Source of the DNA: Bacillota bacterium
GTDB taxonomy: Bacteria > Bacillota > Clostridia > Acetivibrionales > DTU013
Direction of reading: 5' to 3'
Length of the DNA stretch: 64,000 nt
Assembly: GCA_023439545.1 (NCBI GenBank)
Contig: JAEXNT010000074.1
Location: forward strand, 1 to 64,000
Part shown: positions 34,085-42,345 of the stretch, piece by piece
Position numbering within the stretch: position 1 is the stretch's first letter
Layout of the letters: every line of letters starts with the position of its first letter
The notes under the pieces: model-generated
The model's database searches: none
Told to the model about the DNA's origin: nothing
Seen by the model: the letters and a program-made list of their open reading frames with translations, nothing else
Translations under genes and position numbers: made by a program

Positions 34085-34800
34085 ACGGTAAAATAAACCT
34101 TACGAACAATATAAGCGAGCCGGTTGAAGAAGCTTTAAGAACTCTAAGGACTAACATCCAGTTTTGCAGCGCTGAAAAACAGATAAAGACGCTCTGCGTT
34201 ACCAGCTGCATACCTCACGAGGGCAAAACGATGACCACCATCAATATTTCGATTTCCATTGCGAGCGCCAATAAAAAGGTGATATACATCGATGCGGATA
34301 TAAGGAAGCCGAGGCAGTACAAGAAAATTGCATCGAGATACAATGCCGGCCTTTCCAATTACCTTTCCGGTATGGCCGAGCTTGACGACGTAATAAGTGA
34401 AACAAACATAGACAACCTGCATATGATAGTGTGCGGGCCCAAGCCGCCGAATCCCGCTGAACTGCTTGGTACGTCAAGATTTCTGGAACTATTGGAGAAG
34501 CTGAAGGAAAGGTACGATTATGTAATTATAGATACGCCTCCTCTCGGATCCATGATCGACGCCGCGATTATCGCAGCCGCGGCCGATGGGACCATCATGC
34601 TTGTTAAGTACAACACGATAGATTACAGGAAGGCTCTTAAAGTGAAGGAGCAGCTGGAAAAAGCCAATGCCAGGATCATAGGCGTAGTTTTGAACAAGAT
34701 ACCCAAAAAGGAATTCGGAGATTACTATTATTACGATTATAATTACCACTACAGGAAGAGCTCGAAGAAGTACGGAAAGTCAAAGGACATCGCTCATTAA
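34081..34800 (+). CDS. Bacterial tyrosine autokinase, CpsD/YwqD type
   Basis: A 239-residue BY-kinase. Walker A region SCIPHEGKTM (about 42-51; His replaces the usual Gly of PGEGK), Walker A' VIYIDADIRKP (about 68-78), Walker B YDYVIIDTPPLGSMIDA (about 139-155). The C-terminal tail holds a cluster of tyrosines (DYYYYDYNYHY) that are autophosphorylation sites. It controls capsule/exopolysaccharide assembly with the preceding membrane activator. The relic at 4798 is the tail of a second such kinase. Confidence 0.9.
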   Translation: MNGKINLTNNISEPVEEALRTLRTNIQFCSAEKQIKTLCVTSCIPHEGKTMTTINISISIASANKKVIYIDADIRKPRQYKKIASRYNAGLSNYLSGMAELDDVISETNIDNLHMIVCGPKPPNPAELLGTSRFLELLEKLKERYDYVIIDTPPLGSMIDAAIIAAAADGTIMLVKYNTIDYRKALKVKEQLEKANARIIGVVLNKIPKKEFGDYYYYDYNYHYRKSSKKYGKSKDIAH

Positions 34801-34813
34801 GAAAGGACAGGAT

Positions 34814-35530
34814 ATGATCGACATTCATAGTCATATCATACCCGGCGTTGATGATGGACCGCAGACGGCTGAACTGGCCGCAGAGATTCTGGAGGAAGCG
34901 AAAAAGGCTGGCTTAAGGACGATCATTGCCACTCCGCATTATTCAGAAGAGCTTCACAGAAACGGTACGATCGATAAGAATTTCGAAATTGTGCGTGAAA
35001 AAGCGTTACGCCTAAATATTGCTTTTTTAAAGGGTTATGAAATAAAAATAAGGCATTATTCCGCGCAGATGCCGGAGGATTATTCCGACCTTACCCTGGG
35101 CGGCTCCAGGTATCTGCTGCTCGAATTGCCGCATGACAGGGTGCCTTCTTATACGCTGGAGCTATTATATAATCTGCAGTTGAAGGATTTCATACCAGTA
35201 ATCGCACATCCTGAGAGATGCCGCCGTCTGGCAGGGAACAAGCAGCTTTTTTTAGAAATCGCCGATATGGGCTGTCTTATGCAGGTAGACGCCGGAAGTA
35301 TCATAGGGGCAAACGGGCGAGGGGCAAAAAGGTTTGCCAAAAGGATCATAACCTCGGGCAAAGCTTCTTTTGTTGCTTCAGATGCGCATGATCTCGCAGG
35401 TTATTCGAAGTGGTATGTAAAAGCATATAGAAAGGTTAAAAAATGGATTGGCACGCAAAAAGCGGACAAATTATTCGTACATAATGCAGAAGAACTGTTC
35501 ACGCCAAGTGTCCCGGCTTCTACTCGCTGA
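34814..35530 (+). CDS. Tyrosine-protein phosphatase, CpsB/YwqE PHP type
   Basis: A 238-residue PHP-fold metal phosphatase: MIDIHSHIIPGVDDGPQT (metal-binding His pair), IIATPHYSEE, PVIAHPERCRR, and VASDAHDLAGY near the end. It dephosphorylates the tyrosine tail of the BY-kinase. It completes an activator-kinase-phosphatase operon, here unlinked by about 9 kb from the sugar genes. Its 3' end overlaps the convergent ABC transporter gene by 11 bp. Confidence 0.92.
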   Translation: MIDIHSHIIPGVDDGPQTAELAAEILEEAKKAGLRTIIATPHYSEELHRNGTIDKNFEIVREKALRLNIAFLKGYEIKIRHYSAQMPEDYSDLTLGGSRYLLLELPHDRVPSYTLELLYNLQLKDFIPVIAHPERCRRLAGNKQLFLEIADMGCLMQVDAGSIIGANGRGAKRFAKRIITSGKASFVASDAHDLAGYSKWYVKAYRKVKKWIGTQKADKLFVHNAEELFTPSVPASTR

Positions 35531-37202
35531 TGCAGCCATTCTCGATTTTGAGGACCCGGCTGCAGAAATCGAGAGCCGCTTTGCGGTGTGTTATTATAAT
35601 GCACGTAGGCAGAGGCTTGATGTTAGCGATCGATCTCAACACTTCCAATTCCGTTTCGGAGTCCAGCGCCGATGTCGCTTCATCCAGGATGAGCACCGGT
35701 TTTTTGCTTATCAGCGCACGTGCTATTGCGATCCTCTGTGCCTGACCTTCCGACAATCCGTAGCCGTTTTCTCCCAGAACGGTATCGGCCTTATCTGGCA
35801 AACTGTCTATAAAATCCCAAATGCATGCATCTTTAAGGGCTTTGACCATTTCGGCGCTGCTTGCTGCCTTGTTACCCACCATTACGTTCTCAGCGATAGT
35901 TCCCGAAAACAGCGTATTGCCCTGCGGAACGTAGGAGGCCAGTGAACGCGTGACAGTGTCGGCGTCGGCTTTTTCGTGCGTATCCGGATTAAAGAAATAC
36001 AATGTGCCTTTGGAAGGTCTCAACAGCGATAAAATTAATCTTATAAAGGTGGTTTTGCCTTCTCCGGACGCTCCGATCACTGCTGTGAATTCCCCGGGCT
36101 TTATATCGAAGCTAGCATTTTTCATAATAAAGGTTTCCTCGTCATATTTGAAATCCAACCCGTCTGCATGAATTCCGGCGGAGCTCCACCCGAGCTTTTC
36201 CCCTTTAAAGTTTTCCTCCTCGAGATCATAAAGCTTTATAAGCCTTCCTGCGGATGCGTACATGACGATGATCTGCGGAATGGAATAGGCGAGCCCTATG
36301 AAAGGCCCCTGTATCTCTCCCACCAACTGGAGATAAACCGTTATGGTTCCAAAAGTGACCTTACCGTTTGCCAGCTGTACGGACCCCCATAATACGGCAA
36401 GCAGGAATCCCAGCCAGTAACCCAACGCCAGTATTGCCGAAGATACCGCATTGATCCTGCTCCTCTTTATAACCCAGCCAAGCTTTTGCCTTTGAAAGCC
36501 TGACAACACGGAGTTGTTTTCACTTTCCATACTGAAAGCTTTAACTATGGGCATGTTTTTCAAGCATTCCTGAATGAAGCCTCTTATTTTGCTCTCGGTC
36601 TCCTGGATTCTGAGATGGTATTCTGAGAGCTTTTTGCTGAAAAGCCTTGTGAATATGATGGATACAGGCCCTAATATAAAAGCAAAAAGGGCGAGCAGGG
36701 GATCGAACGCCAACAAAACCGCTATTGAAGCGCATAACGAAAAAAACAGGGAAATCATACCCGGAATGACAGAGGTGACGCCATTTACTACAGTATCGAT
36801 ATCACTTGTCATGCGTGTCAGCAAATCTCCGCTGTGATATTTGGCAAAATCAAGCCATTGGGACTTCGAAAGCTTTTCGAAAAGCTTCTGCCTTAGCAGG
36901 TTTGACAAAGAGACCGAAATCTTTGAGGAATATACCGACATCGCAGACTGAAGTATGGTTTGTAACAGCACTATCCCAATAATGGCAAGGCCTGATTGTA
37001 TCAGCAGATCAATTTTGCCGTACTGTGCCGAATCGAAAAGCTTTTTTGATTCCAGGGCAACAAAAACTGCTGTAAGTGAAGATATTACGCTAAATATGAT
37101 CAATAGCAGAAGAGGCATGAAGGAGGACTTTGACTGACTTCCTATCCACCTTGTATATTTGATGAATTTGTTGAAAATAATATCACCTTCCCCGGACAGC
37201 AC
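35520..37202 (-). CDS. ABC exporter (fused permease-ATPase) of the peptide operon
   Basis: A 560-residue half-transporter. Six membrane helices in the first 310 residues, then the ATPase: Walker A GASGEGKTT (377-385), Q-loop VPQGNTLFSG, signature LSEGQ (483-487, Glu for the usual Gly), Walker B VLILDEA (503-509), switch His539. No C39 peptidase domain is attached. It probably exports the modified peptide. The GTG at 37202 overlaps the S26 gene by 20 bp and lacks a clear ribosome site; GGGGAAGGTGAT lies just inside, so the true start may be slightly later. Last gene of the operon. Confidence 0.85.
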   Translation of the reverse strand: MLSGEGDIIFNKFIKYTRWIGSQSKSSFMPLLLLIIFSVISSLTAVFVALESKKLFDSAQYGKIDLLIQSGLAIIGIVLLQTILQSAMSVYSSKISVSLSNLLRQKLFEKLSKSQWLDFAKYHSGDLLTRMTSDIDTVVNGVTSVIPGMISLFFSLCASIAVLLAFDPLLALFAFILGPVSIIFTRLFSKKLSEYHLRIQETESKIRGFIQECLKNMPIVKAFSMESENNSVLSGFQRQKLGWVIKRSRINAVSSAILALGYWLGFLLAVLWGSVQLANGKVTFGTITVYLQLVGEIQGPFIGLAYSIPQIIVMYASAGRLIKLYDLEEENFKGEKLGWSSAGIHADGLDFKYDEETFIMKNASFDIKPGEFTAVIGASGEGKTTFIRLILSLLRPSKGTLYFFNPDTHEKADADTVTRSLASYVPQGNTLFSGTIAENVMVGNKAASSAEMVKALKDACIWDFIDSLPDKADTVLGENGYGLSEGQAQRIAIARALISKKPVLILDEATSALDSETELEVLRSIANIKPLPTCIIITHRKAALDFCSRVLKIENGCISE

Positions 37203-37659
37203 CGTACAGCTTTTTTAAGAGTCTGTAAGGTTTGGACAGTATATATCTTGCGGGCAACCTAAGCCACCATATCAAAGAAAGCGTTCTCCAAAGGATGCTT
37301 ATAGGCGGAATTGACTTTTCCCCTCTCCATACATTGGTTACGACGGCAACCAATTGTTCCGGAAACAACGGGCCTTCTGTCCAGAGCTGGGCGTCGCCCG
37401 CAATATAAAAACAATCCTCCCTTTTTCGTACGAGACGGTGAAGGATGTATTGCCCGTTTTCACGCTTTATTAAAATTATTTGTCCGAAATGCAGATCAGT
37501 GAAATCGGCGGCTGATAATTCCACACTGTCGGTATTCTCCCTGAGAAACGGCATCATACTGTCTCCGGTCACAGCCAGACGTACTTTCCGGTTGTTCTGC
37601 AAAAGCTCGCTGATTGCCGGGAATAGCTCGGCAGATTTTATGCTTTTTACCTTATGCAT
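37183..37659 (-). CDS. S24/S26 family peptidase, signal-peptidase-like
   Basis: A 158-residue protein. The nucleophile region TGDSMMPFL (Ser34) is followed by HFGQIILIKRENGQYILHRLVRKREDCFYIAGDA, in which His74 takes the place of the usual base, as in Ser-His type S26 enzymes. A hydrophobic region follows (about 120-140). In peptide clusters such proteases are thought to remove leader peptides or act in regulation; here it is a candidate leader protease. It overlaps the kinase gene upstream and the transporter gene downstream, indicating tight coupling. Confidence 0.78.
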   Translation of the reverse strand: MHKVKSIKSAELFPAISELLQNNRKVRLAVTGDSMMPFLRENTDSVELSAADFTDLHFGQIILIKRENGQYILHRLVRKREDCFYIAGDAQLWTEGPLFPEQLVAVVTNVWRGEKSIPPISILWRTLSLIWWLRLPARYILSKPYRLLKKLYGAVRGR

Positions 37660-38489
37660 TTACGTACCAGCTCCGTTGCTTCACGATTAGGCCTGCATCT
37701 TAACAGATATTTCGGTACCATTTCAATTATTTTCTCAACACTTTCCAAAACGGCATCCATAAGTGCCGGGTTCTGGTAGGGCAAAAAAATTCTGGGGAGC
37801 AGAAGGGGAATGGCTTCCTCCTTTGTCAATTCCTTTATTGAATTTTTATTTGCCTGTTCCAGAAACACGATCATCGACAGGGGCGAACTTAAAGGCGCCG
37901 CCTTGTTTTTAGCCCCGCTCCAGGGGGTACCGTAAATAGAGGCGCTATCGTTCTCCAATTTGATTATCGGACAATCGTCGTTTATAATAACCGCTTTGTA
38001 ATATTTTTTCCACATGGCGGTATGCGTCGATTTTCCCGTGCCTGAAGGAGCCGTAAAGGCAATTCCCTTACCGGCGTAGGATAGGGAGGATGCATGGAGT
38101 ACAAATCCCCCGTGTCCGATTATTTTGTTACTGATAATATAACTACCCAGAAAATAACAGAATGCCTTTTCGGCATTTGTTCCTTCAGGGTAAAGTATCG
38201 TTATATTCGACCACCCGGATCTGGCTTCGATTACATATTCCGTTCTTCCGGTCTCCTTGAGGAAAACATACGTGACAGTCATTTCGTTTGTATGTTCCAC
38301 ATACCATGATATTCCATCGTTTTCAAGCGCAGAATATTTCGGGGCAGCAAAATAACCGGAGGCACGAAACTTTACTTCGATGTCCGGTTTTTCGTTGAAA
38401 TACTTCTCAAAAGACTTCAGTCTTTTGAAGCTGCTGGTGTTGTTATGTATGATTCCGATTTTAAGGCCTGCAATTTCATACTGCAGCAT
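37647..38489 (-). CDS. HPr-kinase-like P-loop protein
   Basis: A 280-residue protein with the P-loop APSGTGKST (147-155), followed by INDDCPIIKLENDSASIYGTPWSGAKN, as in HprK/P and PEP-carboxykinase-like folds. The N-terminal half lacks the HprK sensor domain. Similar proteins occur in lasso-peptide and other RiPP clusters, where some phosphorylate the precursor; a kinase role on the peptide at 38524 is plausible but unproven. GGAGGT lies 11 bases before ATG 38489. Overlaps the S26 gene by 13 bp. Confidence 0.75.
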   Translation of the reverse strand: MLQYEIAGLKIGIIHNNTSSFKRLKSFEKYFNEKPDIEVKFRASGYFAAPKYSALENDGISWYVEHTNEMTVTYVFLKETGRTEYVIEARSGWSNITILYPEGTNAEKAFCYFLGSYIISNKIIGHGGFVLHASSLSYAGKGIAFTAPSGTGKSTHTAMWKKYYKAVIINDDCPIIKLENDSASIYGTPWSGAKNKAAPLSSPLSMIVFLEQANKNSIKELTKEEAIPLLLPRIFLPYQNPALMDAVLESVEKIIEMVPKYLLRCRPNREATELVRKCIR

Positions 38490-38523
38490 TTATCTTTAGT
38501 ACCTCCGGAAGCTCAGGGTAGTA

Positions 38524-38721
38524 TTATCTGCAGAACCAAAGGATAATGTGCTTTGGCATGCAGGAATATCCCCACGCGTAGTGACGGTCGCACATACAGC
38601 CTGAAAAACCATGTGGTTTACCACCACTACAGCAGCCGGTACTTCCGCCGGATTCACACGCCAGTCTTTCCTCCGGCTTCAGTTCGATGAACTCGATAGT
38701 CGGTTTGGTATAAGCTTTCAT
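38524..38721 (-). CDS. Cysteine-rich RiPP precursor peptide
   Basis: A 65-residue peptide. Leader-like part MKAYTKPTIEFIELKPEERL (1-20) is followed by a Gly/Ser/Cys-rich core with Cys at 22, 30, 31, 42, 44, 54 and 64 and several aromatic residues (F39, Y48, W50, Y52, W62, F63). The K/T-KP-x-IE-x-IEL-x-PEERLA pattern is the kind of short leader seen in Clostridia peptides that travel with PqqD and radical SAM enzymes. The start at ATG 38721 is decided by GGGAGGT six bases upstream; an in-frame ATG at 38751 lacks one. Lies between the radical SAM and kinase genes. Confidence 0.75.
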   Translation of the reverse strand: MKAYTKPTIEFIELKPEERLACESGGSTGCCSGGKPHGFSGCMCDRHYAWGYSCMPKHIILWFCR

Positions 38722-38780
38722 ATAGTGACCTCCCAGTAAATACATCAGCACTAAACATAAAATCTACTTTTTTCCCACTT

Positions 38781-39893
38781 TTATAGATCTGAAAAAGTTT
38801 CCTTTGATAAATGGGCTATTTTACAAAGATATTCAGCAGGCCGGTCATAGCGGCCGGTTTCGCCTTTCAGCTTTGCCGGACATACCAGGCACTGCTCTGC
38901 AACTTTGCATTTCCAGCATTCCTTACATACCGGTATGTTTTTACATCCCTCGTTCAAACTGTGCCACGCATTCAGGAAACCTGCTTTCAAAGGATATGCT
39001 ACAGGCTCTTCCATGGCGCCGCAAGGGAGCATTCTGCCATCCCAGGTGATCCAGAAATTACTGCTGCCGGCATTGCAGCTGAATGCGCTTTGGTTTCTAT
39101 CCCGATCAGGCGGCACGCTGCTCAATTCCTGAACAAGCTTTCTGCCGCAGTCTGATGGCTCGGGTAGTTTTTTACCTTCGAAATAAATTCGTGACAATCT
39201 TTTGTTTGTTTCAAAGATATTTTTGTGGTATTCCACAAATTTGTCGGGAGTGAGTCTGCAGGCATTCGCCGCATTTGATGAGTCTCTCGCGGGATACAGA
39301 TAATCGACGACGCCGAAGGGAACTCCGCGTTTGTACGAAAATTCCGCCATGGCTTCATAATCATCCATATTTTCGTTTATCATAGTAGTTTTCAGCTCGA
39401 TGTTTATGCCCTCTGCAATAAGCAAATCTATTGCATTGACAACCTTGTCATAAGCTGCGGCATTTCCGTTGACTTTATCATAGGTTTCTGCGGAGGCTCC
39501 GTAAAGTGTTATTTCCATTATGGTAGGAGGGAGCCTTCCCAGCCATTTTGCCGTATTACTGTCTACCAGCGAAGCATTGGAAAACAAAGTGACCTTGAAG
39601 CCCATTTTTGCTACGTTTTCGTATATCTCCCTGAAATCCCTGCGCAGGAATATCTCTCCGCCTGTCATTATCAGACTCAGCATTCCTGCGTCCCTGGCGT
39701 CTGACGCAAGCTTTATCCACTGGTCTGTGGTAAGCTCATCCGCAGTCGGACATTCATTCTTTTTATGTATGTAACACATCCGGCAGTCGAAGTTGCATCT
39801 TGCTGTAAGTTCGAATGCCCCATTCAGAGGTATCCTTTTAATGCTGGCTTGTCTGGACAGCTTTTCGATCAAGAGATCATATGTGGTATACAT
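38781..39893 (-). CDS. Radical SAM/SPASM peptide maturase
   Basis: A 370-residue enzyme. Radical SAM cluster CNFDCRMC (Cys33, 37, 40; Cx3Cx2C), then SLIMTGGEIFLRRDF (the GGE SAM site) and EITLYGASAETYD. The C-terminal SPASM domain carries many Cys: FSCNAG, ITWDGRMLPCGAM, and VCKECWKCKVAEQCLVC through EYLCKIA, enough for two auxiliary Fe-S clusters. Such enzymes form thioether or carbon-carbon links in peptides. Its ATG shares a base with the PqqD stop (TAATG), so the two are translated together. No RRE domain of its own. Confidence 0.9.
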   Translation of the reverse strand: MYTTYDLLIEKLSRQASIKRIPLNGAFELTARCNFDCRMCYIHKKNECPTADELTTDQWIKLASDARDAGMLSLIMTGGEIFLRRDFREIYENVAKMGFKVTLFSNASLVDSNTAKWLGRLPPTIMEITLYGASAETYDKVNGNAAAYDKVVNAIDLLIAEGINIELKTTMINENMDDYEAMAEFSYKRGVPFGVVDYLYPARDSSNAANACRLTPDKFVEYHKNIFETNKRLSRIYFEGKKLPEPSDCGRKLVQELSSVPPDRDRNQSAFSCNAGSSNFWITWDGRMLPCGAMEEPVAYPLKAGFLNAWHSLNEGCKNIPVCKECWKCKVAEQCLVCPAKLKGETGRYDRPAEYLCKIAHLSKETFSDL

Positions 39894-40156
39894 TATTGCA
39901 AAAGCCCCTTCTCCATCAATTGTCCTACAAACTCCTGAATATCGGCTTTTGCAGTCTCTTCATCTATATCGTATTCCGACAGGAGCCCGGAAAGCAGTTC
40001 GTCCATTTCGGCTCCTTCAGCCAGTTTCTTCCACAGGAATGCACCGCTTTCATTGAGGTTCATCAAACCATTGAACTCAACAACCATTTCAGCAACGGGT
40101 ACAATGATCCAGGAGCCGGCTATTTCACGTAATATAAGGTTGTCTTTGACCTTCAT
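39893..40156 (-). CDS. PqqD-like peptide recognition protein
   Basis: An 87-residue PqqD-family RiPP recognition element. NGLMNLNESGAFLWKKLAEG (about 30-48) and LLSEYDIDEETAKADIQEFVGQL are the typical beta-strand plus helix landmarks. It would bind the leader of the precursor and present it to the radical SAM enzyme. First gene of the minus-strand operon, with GGAGGGG just before the ATG and a strong promoter 40 bp upstream. Confidence 0.87.
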   Translation of the reverse strand: MKVKDNLILREIAGSWIIVPVAEMVVEFNGLMNLNESGAFLWKKLAEGAEMDELLSGLLSEYDIDEETAKADIQEFVGQLMEKGLLQ

Positions 40157-40194
40157 TGCCCCTCCGCTTTTGTTTTAAATACAATAATAATAAA

Positions 40195-40223
40195 ATTATA
40201 TAATATTTTTCCATAAATATCAA
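40195..40223 (-). promoter_or_regulatory. Sigma-A promoter of the peptide operon
   Basis: Minus strand: TTGATA (40223-40218), 17-bp spacer, perfect TATAAT (40200-40195). The region is very AT-rich, about 40 bp before the PqqD start. Confidence 0.75.
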
Positions 40224-40300
40224 TTAAAAAATACAAAATAATATTTACGTAAACTGTTTATTGCAGGAAAGCCTGGAAATTAGGACTTTTCAGGAACTTC

Positions 40301-40328
40301 TTGTTTTTATTTGAAAATTTTATATAAT
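40301..40328 (+). promoter_or_regulatory. Sigma-A type promoter of galE
   Basis: TTGTTT (40301-40306), 16-bp spacer, TATAAT (40323-40328), divergent from the peptide-operon promoter. Confidence 0.55.
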
Positions 40329-40395
40329 GGATTAGGCGACATATTATTATTGTCAGGAGTATCGGTCGATCATTTTGACATGGGAGGGAAAGCTA

Positions 40396-41409
40396 ATGGC
40401 CATACTTGTTACCGGAGGCGCGGGATATATCGGCAGCCATACCTGCGTACAGCTGTTGGAGGCCGGATACGAGATCGTTATCCTCGACAATTTCTCAAAC
40501 AGTAAACCGGTAGTGATTAAAAGGATAAAGGAAATAACCGGCAGGAACTTCGATACGGTCACAGGCGACATGCTGGACAGAAGACTTCTTGATAATATTT
40601 TCTCGGCATACCGCATCGATTCAGTTATACATTTTGCCGGATTGAAATCTGTTCCCGAATCGGTAGGGATACCGCTGAACTATTTTCATAACAACGTTTC
40701 CGGTTCGATAAATCTATTTGAGTCCATGAAAGAGCATGGTGTCAGGAATATTGTGTTCAGTTCATCTGCTACGGTTTACGGAACTACGGACAAAATGCCG
40801 ATTACCGAGGAAGCTCCGTTGGGCGTTACCAACCCCTACGGGCGGACAAAGCTGATGATAGAAGATATTCTGCGCGATATGTATATATCGGACAACAGCT
40901 GGAACATAATACTCCTGAGATATTTCAACCCTGTCGGTGCGCATCGCAGCGGACTGATAGGCGAGGATCCGAACGGAATCCCCAATAATCTCGTGCCTTA
41001 CATATCCCGGGTTGCAGCTGGAAAGCTGAAGGAGCTCAGCGTTTGCGGTACGGATTATCCTACAAGGGATGGCACGGGCATAAGAGATTACATCCATGTT
41101 GTCGATTTAGCGGACGGCCATCTGAAAGCTATCGAGAAACTGGCGAAAAAACCCGGAATTGCTGTCTACAACCTCGGAACAGGCAGGGGAATGAGCGTAC
41201 TGGAAATGGTTGACGCGTTTGCCAAAACTGCAGGCAGGAAGATCCCTTATGTAGTCAAGGATAAAAGGCCGGGAGATGTCGCGGAATGTTATTCGGATCC
41301 TTCCAAGGCCGAGAGAGAGCTTGGCTGGAGGGCTGTCAGGGATATAAACGATATGTGCAGGGACACCTGGAACTGGCAGATGAAAAATCCGGATGGTTAT
41401 GTCGACTGA
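40396..41409 (+). CDS. galE: UDP-glucose 4-epimerase
   Basis: A 337-residue SDR epimerase: ILVTGGAGYIGSHTCVQLLEAGYEIVILDNFSNS (NAD site), VFSSSATVYG, TNPYGRTKLMIEDIL (YxxxK), RYFNPVGAHRSGLIGEDPNGIPNNLVPYI, and DGTGIRDYIHVVDLADGH. It interconverts UDP-Glc and UDP-Gal, supplying the glycan pathways upstream. ATG 40396 follows GGGAGGG; the TTG at 40375 is inside the leader. Single gene with its own promoter. Confidence 0.95.
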   Translation: MAILVTGGAGYIGSHTCVQLLEAGYEIVILDNFSNSKPVVIKRIKEITGRNFDTVTGDMLDRRLLDNIFSAYRIDSVIHFAGLKSVPESVGIPLNYFHNNVSGSINLFESMKEHGVRNIVFSSSATVYGTTDKMPITEEAPLGVTNPYGRTKLMIEDILRDMYISDNSWNIILLRYFNPVGAHRSGLIGEDPNGIPNNLVPYISRVAAGKLKELSVCGTDYPTRDGTGIRDYIHVVDLADGHLKAIEKLAKKPGIAVYNLGTGRGMSVLEMVDAFAKTAGRKIPYVVKDKRPGDVAECYSDPSKAERELGWRAVRDINDMCRDTWNWQMKNPDGYVD

Positions 41410-41451
41410 TTACTTGCGCTTAACTATGATTTTTATTATGGCATGACTCTA

Positions 41452-41481
41452 TTGACTTTATTTTGAAGTATAATATATAAT
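41452..41481 (+). promoter_or_regulatory. Sigma-A type promoter of rpsU
   Basis: TTGACT (41452-41457), 18-bp spacer, TATAAT (41476-41481). A second TATAAT at 41469 is too close to that -35. About 100 nt of leader follow before rpsU. Confidence 0.65.
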
Positions 41482-41580
41482 ATACTGTGTGCTACACATA
41501 GCTTGATTCCCACAAGTAGTTGAAGCAATGGACGCAGCTTATTCATGGCACAATTGCTACCATCGGAGGGAGGGAAATAC

Positions 41581-41757
41581 ATGTCTGAAGTTCGGGTAAA
41601 AGAAAATGAGTCTCTCGACAGTGCACTAAAGAGATTTAAACGTCAGTGCGCTAAAGCAGGCGTTCTGGCTGAAGTTAGAAAAAGAGAGCATTATGAAAAG
41701 CCGAGTGTTAGAAGGAAGAAAAAGTCTGAAGCGGCTAGAAAGAGGAAGTTTAAATAA
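41581..41757 (+). CDS. rpsU: 30S ribosomal protein S21
   Basis: A 58-residue basic protein with the S21 pattern: SEVRVKENESLDSALKRFKR then CAKAGVLAEVRKREHYEKPS and a Lys/Arg-rich end. It binds the 3' end region of 16S rRNA and helps initiation. GGAGGGAGGG precedes ATG 41581; the ORF start at 41545 is within the leader. Followed by yqeY, the usual Firmicute order. Confidence 0.97.
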   Translation: MSEVRVKENESLDSALKRFKRQCAKAGVLAEVRKREHYEKPSVRRKKKSEAARKRKFK

Positions 41758-41838
41758 GCTTCCTGCTTGAAGGCCGTTCAGGCACGGTTTTAATTCGGCA
41801 AACAGCTCAGTATCGATAAGTCACAGGGAGGCTTGGAA

Positions 41839-42282
41839 ATGTCCCTAAAGGAACAGTTGCTTGAAGATATGAAAACAGCCATGAAGGAAAAGGACGCCAT
41901 CAGGAAGGATACGATCCAGATGGCAAGGGCTGGGGTTCTTCAGGTAGAAAAAGACAACAGGATAACTCTCGACGATGATGGAGTAATAGAGGTCATAGCA
42001 AAAGAACTGAAAAAGAGAAGGGATGTTCTGCCGGAGTATGAAAAAAGCGGCAGGAATGACCTGATCGAAGGTTTGAAAGCCGAAATGGACATTTTACTCA
42101 AGTATCTGCCTCAGCAATTATCCGAGCAGGAGCTCGAAGTTATTGTAAAACAGGCGGTCGAGGAGACCGGAGCTTCTTCGGCGAAGGATATGGGCAAAGT
42201 CATGCAGGTAGTGTTGCCCAAGGTAAAAGGCAAGGCAGACGGTAAAATGATCAATGTGATTGTCAAGAAAATATTGGGATAA
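41839..42282 (+). CDS. yqeY: GatB/YqeY domain protein
   Basis: A 147-residue YqeY protein: MSLKEQLLEDMKTAMKEKDAIRKDTIQMARA, then DDGVIEVIAKELKKRRDVLPEYEKSGRNDL and MGKVMQVVLPKVKGKADGKMIN. It resembles the tRNA-binding tail domain of GatB; the function is not firmly known. GGGAGG sets ATG 41839. Co-transcribed with rpsU and ended by a terminator. Confidence 0.93.
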   Translation: MSLKEQLLEDMKTAMKEKDAIRKDTIQMARAGVLQVEKDNRITLDDDGVIEVIAKELKKRRDVLPEYEKSGRNDLIEGLKAEMDILLKYLPQQLSEQELEVIVKQAVEETGASSAKDMGKVMQVVLPKVKGKADGKMINVIVKKILG

Positions 42283-42296
42283 ATAAGTAAATGAAG

Positions 42297-42325
42297 AAAG
42301 CTCGATGTAAATCGGGCTTTTTTTG
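42297..42325 (+). terminator. Rho-independent terminator
   Basis: AAAGCTCGAT (42297-42306) and ATCGGGCTTT (42311-42320) form the stem (one G-U pair in RNA) with a T-run after it. It lies only about 20 bp before recJ. Confidence 0.75.
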
Positions 42326-42345
42326 TAGGTATCGGAGATGTGAAT

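Noticed and set aside
37183..40156. Lasso-peptide cluster
   Set aside because: PqqD-, HprK- and S26-like genes fit, but there is no transglutaminase-like protease or asparagine-synthetase-like cyclase, while a radical SAM enzyme and a Cys-rich core are present.
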